Assembly (NCBI GenBank): GCA_963605115.1
Contig: CAVCTM010000001.1
Span: 51,696-115,695 of the forward strand
DNA length: 64,000 nt
Direction: 5' to 3'
From: SVKR01 sp963605115
GTDB taxonomy: Bacteria > Bacillota > Clostridia > Oscillospirales > Oscillospiraceae
The first letter of the stretch is position 1, and each line of letters opens with the position of its first letter. Below the pieces are notes generated by a model, which ran no database searches, was not told the DNA's origin, and saw only the letters and a program-made list of their open reading frames with translations. Positions 17,316-24,712 of the stretch are shown one piece after another. A program made the position numbers and the translations under genes.

Positions 17316-17661
17316 GCGAGCGGGCCGAACGACCGCGGGCATGCGCCTAAAGGCCATGCGTGAGGAAAGTCCGGGCTCCACAGGGCAAGGATAACGGGTA
17401 ACGCCCGCCAGGGGTGACCCTCGGACAAGTGCAACAGAGATATACCGCCGGTTTTTTGACCGGTAAGGGTGGAAAGGCGAGGTAAGAGCTCACCCGCCGC
17501 ATGGAGACATGCCGGCGCTGTAAACTCTATCCGGAGCAACGCCGTGGAGGAACACACAGGTTTGCCCGACCGTTCCGAGGAGGCGGCTTGAGCCTGTCGG
17601 CAACGACAGGCCACAGATAGATGGTCGTTTAAGACAGAACCCGGCTTACAGACCAGCTCGC
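17316..17661 (+). ncRNA. rnpB: RNase P RNA, bacterial class A
   Basis: Catalytic RNA of RNase P, which matures tRNA 5' ends. Conserved blocks are present in order: the P4/CR-I region GAGGAAAGTCCGGGCTCC (about 17370), ACAGGGCAAGGATAACGG, CCGCATGGAGACATGCCGGC, GGAGGAACACACAGG and the 3' block ACAGAACCCGGCTTACAG, which carries the other P4 strand. GCGAGC (17316-17321) pairs with GCTCGC (17656-17661) to close P1 and fixes the ends. Its own promoter and terminator flank it. Confidence 0.97.
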
Positions 17662-17670
17662 AGATACGGT

Positions 17671-17703
17671 GCGCCCCAGAGAAAAAGCTGGGGCGCGTCT
17701 CTA
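17671..17703 (+). terminator. rnpB terminator
   Basis: GCGCCCCAG (17671-17679) pairs with CTGGGGCGC (17688-17696); followed by GTCTCTATATTTT, a weak T-tract. Confidence 0.75.
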
Positions 17704-17742
17704 TATTTTGCGATTTTTTCTCGAAAAAGACGCAATTTACCC

Positions 17743-17771
17743 TTGACAACGGGGAAGGGATTTGTTAAACT
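17743..17771 (+). promoter_or_regulatory. Promoter of the L21-L27 operon
   Basis: TTGACA (17743-17748), 17-bp spacer, TAAACT (17766-17771). Confidence 0.8.
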
Positions 17772-17775
17772 ATCA

Positions 17776-17874
17776 AAGCCGCATTGAAGGGGCTTCGTAA
17801 GTTCTGCCCGTTTTTTATGACCGGGCGGACGCCTCAAGAGCGAGTCTGCAAAAGAAAGGCAGGTGCAACAATTC
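17776..17874 (+). promoter_or_regulatory. Probable ribosomal protein L21 leader
   Basis: About 100 bases of structured 5' UTR lie directly before rplU, with a GCCCG...CGGGC hairpin (around 17807-17825). Position and size match the Firmicutes L21 autoregulatory leader, in which L21 is thought to repress its own operon. I did not verify the covariance model. Confidence 0.55.
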
Positions 17875-18189
17875 ATGAAGCATGCTATCATCGTGACTGG
17901 TGGCAAGCAGTATCGTGTTGCGGAGGGCGACGTCATCTTCATCGAGAAGCTGGACGCCGAGGCCGGCTCCACCGTTACGTTTGACCAGGTCCTCGCCGTC
18001 GTCGACGGCGACAGCGCGAACTTCGGCGCCCCCGTCATCGCGGGTGCGACCGTCACTGCGAAGGTCGAGAAGAACGGCAAGAGCAAGAAGGTCCGCGTCT
18101 ACAAGATGAAGCCCAAGAAGGGCTATCGCCGCACGCAGGGTCACAGACAGCCCTACACGAAGGTTTCCATCGAAGCCATCAACGCGTAA
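17875..18189 (+). CDS. rplU: 50S ribosomal protein L21
   Basis: A 104-residue large-subunit protein that binds 23S rRNA. It starts MKHAIIVTGGKQYRVAEGD, the usual L21 N-terminus, and ends with KMKPKKGYRRTQGHRQPYTKVSIEAI, the conserved rRNA-binding tail. The ATG at 17875 is preferred to an in-frame GTG at 17863 because AGGTG lies 9 bases before it. The next gene is rpmA with 47 bases between; the ysxB/prp protease gene usually found between them in Firmicutes is absent. Confidence 0.97.
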   Translation: MKHAIIVTGGKQYRVAEGDVIFIEKLDAEAGSTVTFDQVLAVVDGDSANFGAPVIAGATVTAKVEKNGKSKKVRVYKMKPKKGYRRTQGHRQPYTKVSIEAINA

Positions 18190-18236
18190 GAATTTTTCCG
18201 CGTCAAGTTATCTTTTGACAAATGGAGGTGTAACAA

Positions 18237-18497
18237 GTGGCACATAAGAAAGGTATGGGTTCCACCAAGAACGGCCGCGACAGCGAGTCGAAGCGTCTTG
18301 GTGCCAAGAGAGCCGACGGTCAGTTCGTTCTGGCCGGCAACATCCTTGTCAGACAGCGCGGAACGAAGATCCACCCCGGCACCAATGTCGGTAAGGGTAA
18401 GGACGACACTCTGTTCTCCCTCGTGGACGGCACCGTGAAGTTTGAGCGTCTCGGCAAAGACCGCAAGAAGGTCTCTGTTTACGAGCTGGCTCAGTGA
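18237..18497 (+). CDS. rpmA: 50S ribosomal protein L27
   Basis: An 86-residue protein whose N-terminus reaches the peptidyl-transferase centre. It starts with GTG (18237) after GGAGGTG. The sequence begins MAHKKGMGSTKNGRDSESKRLG, without the short N-terminal extension that many Firmicutes L27 proteins carry and that the Prp protease removes. This agrees with the lack of a prp gene between rplU and rpmA. A strong terminator follows. Confidence 0.97.
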   Translation: MAHKKGMGSTKNGRDSESKRLGAKRADGQFVLAGNILVRQRGTKIHPGTNVGKGKDDTLFSLVDGTVKFERLGKDRKKVSVYELAQ

Positions 18498-18506
18498 CGA
18501 GTTTTG

Positions 18507-18540
18507 ATAAAAGCCGGACAGCTTGTCCGGCTTTTATTTT
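18507..18540 (+). terminator. Terminator after rpmA
   Basis: AAAAGCCGGACA and TGTCCGGCTTTT form a perfect stem around GCT, with a T-rich tail (TATTTT). Confidence 0.92.
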
Positions 18541-18590
18541 GGGCAAAAGCCCCTTGTGAGTTTGAGTGCAAAAGGGAGGTCATAACAAAA

Positions 18591-19877
18591 ATGGCAGCAT
18601 CCTTTGTAGATAAAGCCACCATCCGCGTCATCGGCGGAAAGGGCGGCGACGGCGCGGTGGCGTTCCACCGCGAGAAATATATCGCCGCGGGCGGTCCCGA
18701 CGGCGGCGATGGCGGACGCGGCGGCGATGTCATCGCCGTGGTGGACGACCATATGTCCACGCTGATGGACTTCCGCTATAAGCGCAAATACGTCGCCGGA
18801 AACGGGCAAAACGGCAGCGGCAACCGCTGCTTCGGGCGCGACGGTGAGAGCCTTACCATCCGCGTTCCGCGCGGCACGCTCATCCGCGATAAGGAGACCG
18901 GCGGCATTCTCCACGATATGTCCGATGACGAGCCCTTCGTCATTGCGCGCGGCGGACGCGGCGGCTGGGGCAACCGCCACTTCGCGACCCCGACGCGCCA
19001 GATCCCGCGCTTTGCAAAGCCCGGCATGCCGGGACAGGACCGCGAGATCGTGCTGGAGCTGAAGCTGCTCGCGGATGTCGGTCTCGTCGGCTTCCCGAAC
19101 GTCGGAAAATCGACGCTGCTCTCCGTCGTGAGCAAGGCGCACCCCAAGATCGCAAATTACCACTTCACGACGCTGTTCCCGAACCTTGGCGTCGTCTACG
19201 TCAGCGAAGGCGTCAGCTTCGTGATGGCGGATATCCCCGGCATCATCGAGGGCGCGAGCGAGGGCGCCGGTCTCGGCCACGATTTCCTCCGCCACATCGA
19301 CCGCTGCCGACTGCTCATCCACCTTGTGGACGTCGCGGGCAGCGAGGGGCGCGACCCCATCGAGGACTTCGAGGCGATCAACGCCGAGCTGCGCCAGTAC
19401 AGCGAGACGCTTGCCGACCGCCGCATGCTCGTCGTGGCGAACAAGTGCGACCTGTTGGGCGATGACCGCGCGCCGATCGAGCGCCTGCGCGAGCATGTCG
19501 AGGCGCAGGGCTATGCGTTTTTCGAGATGTCCGCCGCCGCGCATCAGGGCACGCAGGAGCTTATGAAAGCCGCAGCAGCGCTCCTTGCGGAGCTGCCGCC
19601 CGTCATCCGCTACGAGGCGGACTACGTTCCGCCTGAGCCGAGCGTGGACACCAGCGGCGAGCTGAACATCGAAAAGTGCGACGATGATTACTGGTCCGTC
19701 GAGGGTCCGTGGCTCCAGCGCCTGCTGATGAGCGTCAACCTCGGCGACTACGAGAGCCGGATGTACTTCGACCGCGTTCTGCGCGAGGCGGGCGTGTTCG
19801 ACCGGCTGGAGCAGATGGGCGTCAAGGACGGCGACACCATCGGCATCTATGATCTGGAGTTTGAGTATCAGACCTGA
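18591..19877 (+). CDS. obgE: GTPase Obg/CgtA
   Basis: Ribosome-associated GTPase involved in 50S assembly and growth control. The 428 residues comprise the Gly-rich Obg domain (FVDKATIRVIGGKGGDGAVAFHREKY, residues 1-158), the G domain (GLVGFPNVGKSTLLS G1, FTTLFPNLG, DIPGIIEGASEGAGLG, ANKCDLLG G4) and the C-terminal OCT domain (DYWSVEGPWLQRLLMSVNLGDYESRMYFDRVL). GGGAGGT (18574-18580) precedes the ATG at 18591; an in-frame start at 18504 lies in the rpmA terminator. In spore formers the Obg protein is needed for sporulation. Confidence 0.97.
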   Translation: MAASFVDKATIRVIGGKGGDGAVAFHREKYIAAGGPDGGDGGRGGDVIAVVDDHMSTLMDFRYKRKYVAGNGQNGSGNRCFGRDGESLTIRVPRGTLIRDKETGGILHDMSDDEPFVIARGGRGGWGNRHFATPTRQIPRFAKPGMPGQDREIVLELKLLADVGLVGFPNVGKSTLLSVVSKAHPKIANYHFTTLFPNLGVVYVSEGVSFVMADIPGIIEGASEGAGLGHDFLRHIDRCRLLIHLVDVAGSEGRDPIEDFEAINAELRQYSETLADRRMLVVANKCDLLGDDRAPIERLREHVEAQGYAFFEMSAAAHQGTQELMKAAAALLAELPPVIRYEADYVPPEPSVDTSGELNIEKCDDDYWSVEGPWLQRLLMSVNLGDYESRMYFDRVLREAGVFDRLEQMGVKDGDTIGIYDLEFEYQT

Positions 19878-19904
19878 CAGAGAAAAAGGAGCATTTGATT
19901 TGAA

Positions 19905-21275
19905 ATGAAATACGACGTTTTGATCATCGGAGCCGGTCCCGGCGGGATCTTCTCCGCCTATGAGCTTATGAAAAAGGCACCGGAGCTGAAGGTCCTCGTG
20001 CTGGAGGCGGGCCATCCGCTTGAAAAGCGCAAGTGCCCCATCGACGGCGAGAAGATCACGAGCTGCATCGGCTGCAAGACCTGCTCCATTATGAAGGGCT
20101 TCGGCGGTGCGGGCGCATTTTCCGACGGAAAGTATAACATCACGAACCAGTTTGGCGGTACGCTTTACGAGTATATCGGCAAAAAGCAGGCGCTTGACCT
20201 GATGCACTATGTCGACTCCATCAACCTCGCTTACGGCGGGGAGGGGACGAAGCTTTACACGACGGCGAACTCCGCGCTCAAGAAGGAGTGCCTGCAATAC
20301 GGGCTCCACCTGCTGGATGCCTCCGTCCGACACCTCGGCACGGATATCAACTATGTCGTGCTCGGCAACCTCTATAACGCGCTGAAGGATAAGGTCGAGT
20401 TCCGCTTCGACACCGAGGCGGACCACGTGGAAAAGACGCCGGACGGCTATATCGTCAGCGCCGGCGGTGAGCGATTTGAGGGAAAATACTGCATCATTTC
20501 CGCCGGTCGCAGCGGCAGCAAATGGATGGAGAGCGTCTGCCGCGATCTGAAGATCTCCACCAAGAGCAACCGTGTGGACATCGGCGTGCGCGTGGAGCTG
20601 CCCTATGAGGTGTTCTCCGACCTGACGGACGAGCTCTATGAGAGCAAGCTCATCTACCGCACCGGCAAATACGGCGATCTGGTCCGCACCTTCTGCATGA
20701 ATCCCCGCGGCGTCGTCGTCAACGAGAACACGAACGGCATCGTCACCGTCAACGGCCACAGCTACGAGGACCCGGCGAAGTGGACGGAGAACACGAACTT
20801 CGCCCTGCTCGTGAGCAAGCATTTCTCCGAGCCGTTCAAGGACAGCAACGGCTACGGCGAATCCATCGCGCGACTCAGCAACATGCTCGGCGGCGGCGTC
20901 ATCGTCCAGCGCTTCGGCGATCTGATGCAGGGGCGGCGCAGCACGCCGGACCGCATCCGCGACAGCTTCACCGTCCCGACCCTGTCCGCCACGCCGGGCG
21001 ACCTCAGCCTCGTCATCCCGAAGCGCATCCTCGACGGCATCATCGAGATGATCCATGCGCTCGACAAGATCGCGCCGGGCACCGCGAATCTCGACACGCT
21101 GCTCTACGGCGTGGAGGTCAAGTTCTATAATATGGAAGTCGCGCTCGACGGTCACCTCCAGACCAGCCACCCCGGGCTCTACGTCATCGGCGATTGCAGC
21201 GGCATCACCCACTCGCTCTCCCACGCCTCCGCCAGCGGCGTCTGCGTCGCGCGCGACATTGCGGGGAAAAAATAA
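19905..21275 (+). CDS. FAD-dependent dehydrogenase-like protein (COG2509 type)
   Basis: A 456-residue flavoprotein with an N-terminal dinucleotide-binding motif (VLIIGAGPGGIFSAYELMKK) and a C-terminal FAD-binding block (PGLYVIGDCSGITHSLSHASASGV). Between them are a Cys-rich segment, CPIDGEKITSCIGCKTC (Cys44, 54, 57, 60), and GFGGAGAFSDGKYN, features of the COG2509 family of uncharacterised FAD-dependent proteins. The clustered cysteines could bind an Fe-S centre or act in redox chemistry; this is not established. It lies 27 bases after obgE and ends in a terminator. The substrate is unknown. Confidence 0.82.
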   Translation: MKYDVLIIGAGPGGIFSAYELMKKAPELKVLVLEAGHPLEKRKCPIDGEKITSCIGCKTCSIMKGFGGAGAFSDGKYNITNQFGGTLYEYIGKKQALDLMHYVDSINLAYGGEGTKLYTTANSALKKECLQYGLHLLDASVRHLGTDINYVVLGNLYNALKDKVEFRFDTEADHVEKTPDGYIVSAGGERFEGKYCIISAGRSGSKWMESVCRDLKISTKSNRVDIGVRVELPYEVFSDLTDELYESKLIYRTGKYGDLVRTFCMNPRGVVVNENTNGIVTVNGHSYEDPAKWTENTNFALLVSKHFSEPFKDSNGYGESIARLSNMLGGGVIVQRFGDLMQGRRSTPDRIRDSFTVPTLSATPGDLSLVIPKRILDGIIEMIHALDKIAPGTANLDTLLYGVEVKFYNMEVALDGHLQTSHPGLYVIGDCSGITHSLSHASASGVCVARDIAGKK

Positions 21276-21282
21276 GGATACG

Positions 21283-21317
21283 AAAAAGACCTTGCCGTTC
21301 GGCAAGGTCTTTTTTTA
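21283..21317 (+). terminator. Terminator after the FAD protein
   Basis: AAAAAGACCTTGCC (21283-21296) pairs with GGCAAGGTCTTTTT (from 21301), followed by more T residues. Confidence 0.92.
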
Positions 21318-21365
21318 TCCTCCCCACGCGGCTTGATACTCATCGAAGCCGGGGCTCGTTGGATT

Positions 21366-21911
21366 TTACTCCGTTTTCTTCCCGCCGCAGAAGCACTCCT
21401 GATAGTGCTCCAGCGCTTTGGCGATGACGTTGATCGCGGCTTCTCTGCCGTTGACGTCGCCGGCGACGGCTTCCTTGCCCTCCAGCGCCTTGTAGACGCT
21501 GAAAAAGTGCGCCATCTCGTCGAAAATGTGTGCCGGGAGGTCGTGGATGTCGTGATACATGTTGTAATTCGGGTCGGAGAAGGGGATGGCGATGATCTTC
21601 TCGTCGTTCTTGCCGCCGTCGAGCATGGAGATATAGCCGATGGGGTAGCAGCGGACGAGGGTCAGCGGCTCAAGCGCCTCGGAGCAGAGCACGAGCACGT
21701 CCAGCGGGTCGCCGTCGTCGCCGTAGCTGCGGGGGATGAAGCCGTAGTTTGCGGGATAGTGGGTGGAGGTGTGGAGCACGCGGTCAAGGATGATGTAGCC
21801 CGTCTCCTTGTCCAGCTCGTATTTCTTCTTGCTCCCCTTCGGGATCTCCACGACCGCGAGAAAATCGTCGGGATGGATGCGCGCGGGGGAGACGTCGTGC
21901 CAGATGTTCAT
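21366..21911 (-). CDS. ppa: Inorganic pyrophosphatase, family I
   Basis: Hydrolyses PPi to phosphate. The 181-residue protein has EIPKGSKKKYELDKETGYI, YPANYGFIPRSYGDDGDPLDVLVL (the conserved Asp metal site), and HFFSVYKALEGKEA. Length and motifs match soluble Mg-dependent family I enzymes. The window also encodes a PPi-type phosphofructokinase, which uses PPi as a phosphoryl donor, so the two compete for the same pool. It has its own promoter overlapping the end of the upstream SGNH gene. Confidence 0.96.
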   Translation of the reverse strand: MNIWHDVSPARIHPDDFLAVVEIPKGSKKKYELDKETGYIILDRVLHTSTHYPANYGFIPRSYGDDGDPLDVLVLCSEALEPLTLVRCYPIGYISMLDGGKNDEKIIAIPFSDPNYNMYHDIHDLPAHIFDEMAHFFSVYKALEGKEAVAGDVNGREAAINVIAKALEHYQECFCGGKKTE

Positions 21912-21931
21912 AGATATTTGCTCCTTTTCTT

Positions 21932-21960
21932 CTTATCAGATATCAAATAATATTTGTCAA
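21932..21960 (-). promoter_or_regulatory. ppa promoter
   Basis: On the minus strand TTGACA (21960-21955), 17-bp spacer, GATAAG (21937-21932); it overlaps the last codon of the SGNH gene. Confidence 0.6.
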
Positions 21961-22940
21961 GCGGAATAAAACGTTTCGAGCCGCTGCGCCCAAAGCGCCT
22001 CGTCCGCCGCGCCGGGCTGGATGCCGAGGGCGGCGAGTTCACGGGCGAGCGCGCGGGAGAATTTTTCCGCGCCGAGGAGATTGAAGTGCAGCGCGTCGTA
22101 CCAGTCGCCGCTCTCCAGCTCCAGCGCATCGAAGCGCGCCGGGTCGTTGAAATCGAGGAACACGTCCCCCAGCGCGGCGGCGTCGCGCTCCAGCTGCGCC
22201 TGACGCGCCGGGACCGGGCGCTCATAGCTCGGCGCCTGATACAAAACGAGCGTCACGCCCCGTTCGCGGCAGTAGTCCGAGATCTTTTCCAGCCAGTCAA
22301 GCGCTTCGCCATACGCCTCGTCGCCAAGGTCTTCGCGATAACTGACGCCCTGCGGCGGCGTTCCGCCGCGGAGCGGGGTGTAGCCGGCGTTGGGATCCGG
22401 CTGCGGACTGAGCTGGGCGCGCAGCGCGTTGGGCTCGGCGGAGTAAAAGCGCTCGTGATACGCCAGAACGGGGAAGAGCGCCTCCGCCATCTCGGACGCC
22501 CGCGCGCCGTGGACCACCGCGCCGAGGCGGTTTATGCCCCACGGGAACTGGACGAGATTCGCCATCGTAAAATCCTGATACCGCGCAAAAAGCAGCCCGC
22601 TGACCTCCACGCAGACCGCCTGCGGCGACTGTGTTCGCAGCGCCTCGCGGACGTAGTAATACGTGATCGCCATCGTCTGCTCCGGTCCCGCCATGACAAA
22701 GCCGGTGAGCCCGGTCTCGTCGTAGACGACCGCGGGCGCGACGTCGCAGTAGACCATGCTGGAGCCGAAATAGAGCACGTCGGCGCTGTCCGGCTCCTCG
22801 GCGCGGTAAGAGCCCCACGTCGCGCCGAAGCCGTTGCCGAAGGGCACCGCCGCCGCGCCCGCGACGGCGAGCACGGCAAAGAGCAGCGCCGCGGCGACTG
22901 CAATCGCGGCGATCTCCGATATGACCCGTTTTATTCTCAT
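21957..22940 (-). CDS. SGNH/AlgJ-like protein, partner of the MBOAT acyltransferase
   Basis: A 327-residue protein with one N-terminal membrane anchor (residues 8-32, IAAIAVAAALLFAVLAVAGAA) and an extracytoplasmic domain. VLYFGSSMVYCDVAP has the GxS nucleophile position of SGNH enzymes, and DWYDALHFNLLGAEKFS has the C-terminal Asp-x-x-His. This resembles AlgJ/DltD-type proteins that work with MBOAT transferases to acylate cell-surface polymers. It follows the MBOAT gene by 9 bases on the same strand. The polymer target is unknown. Confidence 0.75.
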   Translation of the reverse strand: MRIKRVISEIAAIAVAAALLFAVLAVAGAAAVPFGNGFGATWGSYRAEEPDSADVLYFGSSMVYCDVAPAVVYDETGLTGFVMAGPEQTMAITYYYVREALRTQSPQAVCVEVSGLLFARYQDFTMANLVQFPWGINRLGAVVHGARASEMAEALFPVLAYHERFYSAEPNALRAQLSPQPDPNAGYTPLRGGTPPQGVSYREDLGDEAYGEALDWLEKISDYCRERGVTLVLYQAPSYERPVPARQAQLERDAAALGDVFLDFNDPARFDALELESGDWYDALHFNLLGAEKFSRALARELAALGIQPGAADEALWAQRLETFYSA

Positions 22941-22949
22941 AGCGTTCCC

Positions 22950-24359
22950 TCAGAACTGAAAATACACGAAGCTCTGCGCGTCGAAGCCCGCGCCGTAAAC
23001 GCCGAAGAGGGCGATGAGCGCGGCGAAAAACGCGAGCAGGAGCCAGTAGAGAAACGGCGGCATCGCGGCGCCGTCCGGCAGACAGCGCGCCCGGCGCAGA
23101 ATGTCCCCGGCGGCGAAGATCGCGAGCGAACCGGCGATGACGCAAAGCCGGCGCTTCCCGATCATCGTGAGCAGACTCTGCGCGCCGAAGCCGTCGCGCA
23201 GAATGAGCGCCACGCGCTTCCAGACGAACACCGCCTCGCCGACGGTCGGCAGGCGGAAGAGCACCCACGCGGCGGTGATGAGCCCGAAGGTAAACAGTCC
23301 CTGCCAGAGCGCATAGAGCCAGCCGTTCTCCGGGATGTGCAGCGCGCCGCACAGACGGCGGCGCAGCGGGGCGGTCATCTGTCCGGCGACCTGATACGCG
23401 CCGTTTAAGAGCCCCCAGCAGAGGAAGCTCCAGCCCGCGCCGTGCCACACGCCGGAGACGGCGAACACGATCATCGTGTTGCGCCAGGTGCGCCAAGCCC
23501 CGCCGCGGCTGCCGCCGAGGGGAAAGTAAATATAGTCCCGGAACCAGCCCGTCAGCGACTGGTGCCAGCCGCGCCAGAAGCCGCGCACCGTGCGCGTCAG
23601 ATAGGGCGCGTCGAAGTTCTCCGCGCAGCGCAGACCGAGCATCTCCGCTGCGCCGAGCGCTAAGTCCGTGTAACCGGCGAAGTCAAAGTAAATTTGCAGC
23701 GAATACGCGATCGCCGCGGCGAGGAGCACGCCGCCGGAGGCAGCGTAAACATCCGCATAAGCGGCGTTCACGAAAAGTCCCAGCAGGTCCGCCAGCACGA
23801 GCTTTTTCGCCGCGCCCGCGGTAAAGCGCAGCAGCCCGCGGCGCAGCGACGCCCACGAAAACCGCGGCGGGTCCTTCAGCTGCGGCAGCAGCGCCGCGGC
23901 GCGGTTGATGGGTCCGGAGAGCAGGGTGGGGAAGAAGGCAAAGCAGAGCGCGAGATCGACGACGCTGCGCTCCGCGGCGAGCGTTCCGCGGCGTACATCG
24001 AAGAGATAGCCCGCGGCGGCAAAGGTGTAAAACGAAATGCCGACCGGCTGGGCGAGCGTGAACGCGGCATCGAGCCCCAGCACGCCGTTTAAGACGAAGT
24101 GGAGATATTTATAGCAGAACAAAACGCCGAAGAGCCAGACCGCGCCGACTGCGGTCCAGCATTTCCGCGCGCCGCGGGCGCAGAAATAGACCACGAGCGT
24201 CGATGCCGTGAGCAGCAGGGCAAAGGCGGGCTGCCACAGGGCATAAAACCCGTAGCTCGCCGCGAGCAGCCAGACGCGCCGCGCACGCCCCGGCAGCAGA
24301 AACCAGCCGAGCGCAGCCGCAGCGAAAAACGGGATGAATTTCAGCGAAGCGAGTGTCAT
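22950..24359 (-). CDS. MBOAT-family O-acyltransferase (AlgI/DltB-like)
   Basis: A 469-residue polytopic membrane protein. Conserved MBOAT blocks are visible: PVGISFYTFAAAGYLFDVRRG, FFPTLLSGPINRAAALLPQL, QIYFDFAGYTDLALGAAEMLG and FAVSGVWHGAGWSFLCWGLLNG, which contains the catalytic His. Many hydrophobic helices flank these. The family moves acyl groups across the membrane onto surface polysaccharides or teichoic acids; the SGNH gene just downstream is the likely periplasmic-side partner. No polymer synthesis genes are nearby, so the substrate cannot be named. Confidence 0.92.
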   Translation of the reverse strand: MTLASLKFIPFFAAAALGWFLLPGRARRVWLLAASYGFYALWQPAFALLLTASTLVVYFCARGARKCWTAVGAVWLFGVLFCYKYLHFVLNGVLGLDAAFTLAQPVGISFYTFAAAGYLFDVRRGTLAAERSVVDLALCFAFFPTLLSGPINRAAALLPQLKDPPRFSWASLRRGLLRFTAGAAKKLVLADLLGLFVNAAYADVYAASGGVLLAAAIAYSLQIYFDFAGYTDLALGAAEMLGLRCAENFDAPYLTRTVRGFWRGWHQSLTGWFRDYIYFPLGGSRGGAWRTWRNTMIVFAVSGVWHGAGWSFLCWGLLNGAYQVAGQMTAPLRRRLCGALHIPENGWLYALWQGLFTFGLITAAWVLFRLPTVGEAVFVWKRVALILRDGFGAQSLLTMIGKRRLCVIAGSLAIFAAGDILRRARCLPDGAAMPPFLYWLLLAFFAALIALFGVYGAGFDAQSFVYFQF

Positions 24360-24414
24360 AAAAAGCCGCCCTCCGTCTCATTGCCCCGATTATACCAGAG
24401 ATCGCCCCCGCGGG

Positions 24415-24611
24415 CAAGCAAACTTTTTTTCAGCTTTTAAAGGCCTCCCTGTGCAAGGGAGGCTGTCAGCGCGAAGCGCTGACTGGAGGGTTGTAAGCTT
24501 CCGGAACATCCATGCTTGGCGTTTTCGCAAGCTTGGCAACAACCCCTCAGGCGCTTCGCGCCAGCTCCCCTTGCACAGGGGAGCCTTTAAAACCCAAGCA
24601 AACTTTTTTTC
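24415..24611. repeat. Hairpin (MITE-like) intergenic element with 17-bp direct repeats
   Basis: Fills most of the 353-base gap between the MBOAT gene and the surface-protein gene. The left arm (CTCCCTGTGCAAGGGAGGCT then CAGCGCGAAGCGCTG) and the right arm (GGCGCTTCGCGCC then CTCCCCTTGCACAGGGGAG) are inverted relative to each other; TTTTAAAGGC and GCCTTTAAAA mark the tips. The pair CAAGCAAACTTTTTTTC occurs at 24415-24431 and again at 24595-24611. This looks like a non-autonomous palindromic element with a long duplicated flank. No ORF of substance lies inside. Confidence 0.8.
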
Positions 24612-24630
24612 GTCTCATCCTTTGGTTTGA

Positions 24631-24659
24631 TTTACAAACGGCGCGGAAGGTGCTATAAC
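24631..24659 (+). promoter_or_regulatory. Promoter of the surface-protein gene
   Basis: TTTACA (24631-24636), 17-bp spacer, TATAAC (24654-24659), starting 20 bases after the repeat element; an AAGGAGGAAGC site follows before the ATG at 24713. Confidence 0.65.
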
Positions 24660-24712
24660 GTGGCAGAATGAGCAAATTGTAACCGCGGAACACAATATCA
24701 AGGAGGAAGCTT

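Noticed and set aside
18534..21305. A 923-codon open frame on the minus strand opposite obgE and the FAD gene
   Set aside because: It is antisense to two well-supported genes, has no recognisable domain, and such long shadow frames are expected in GC-rich DNA with strong codon bias.
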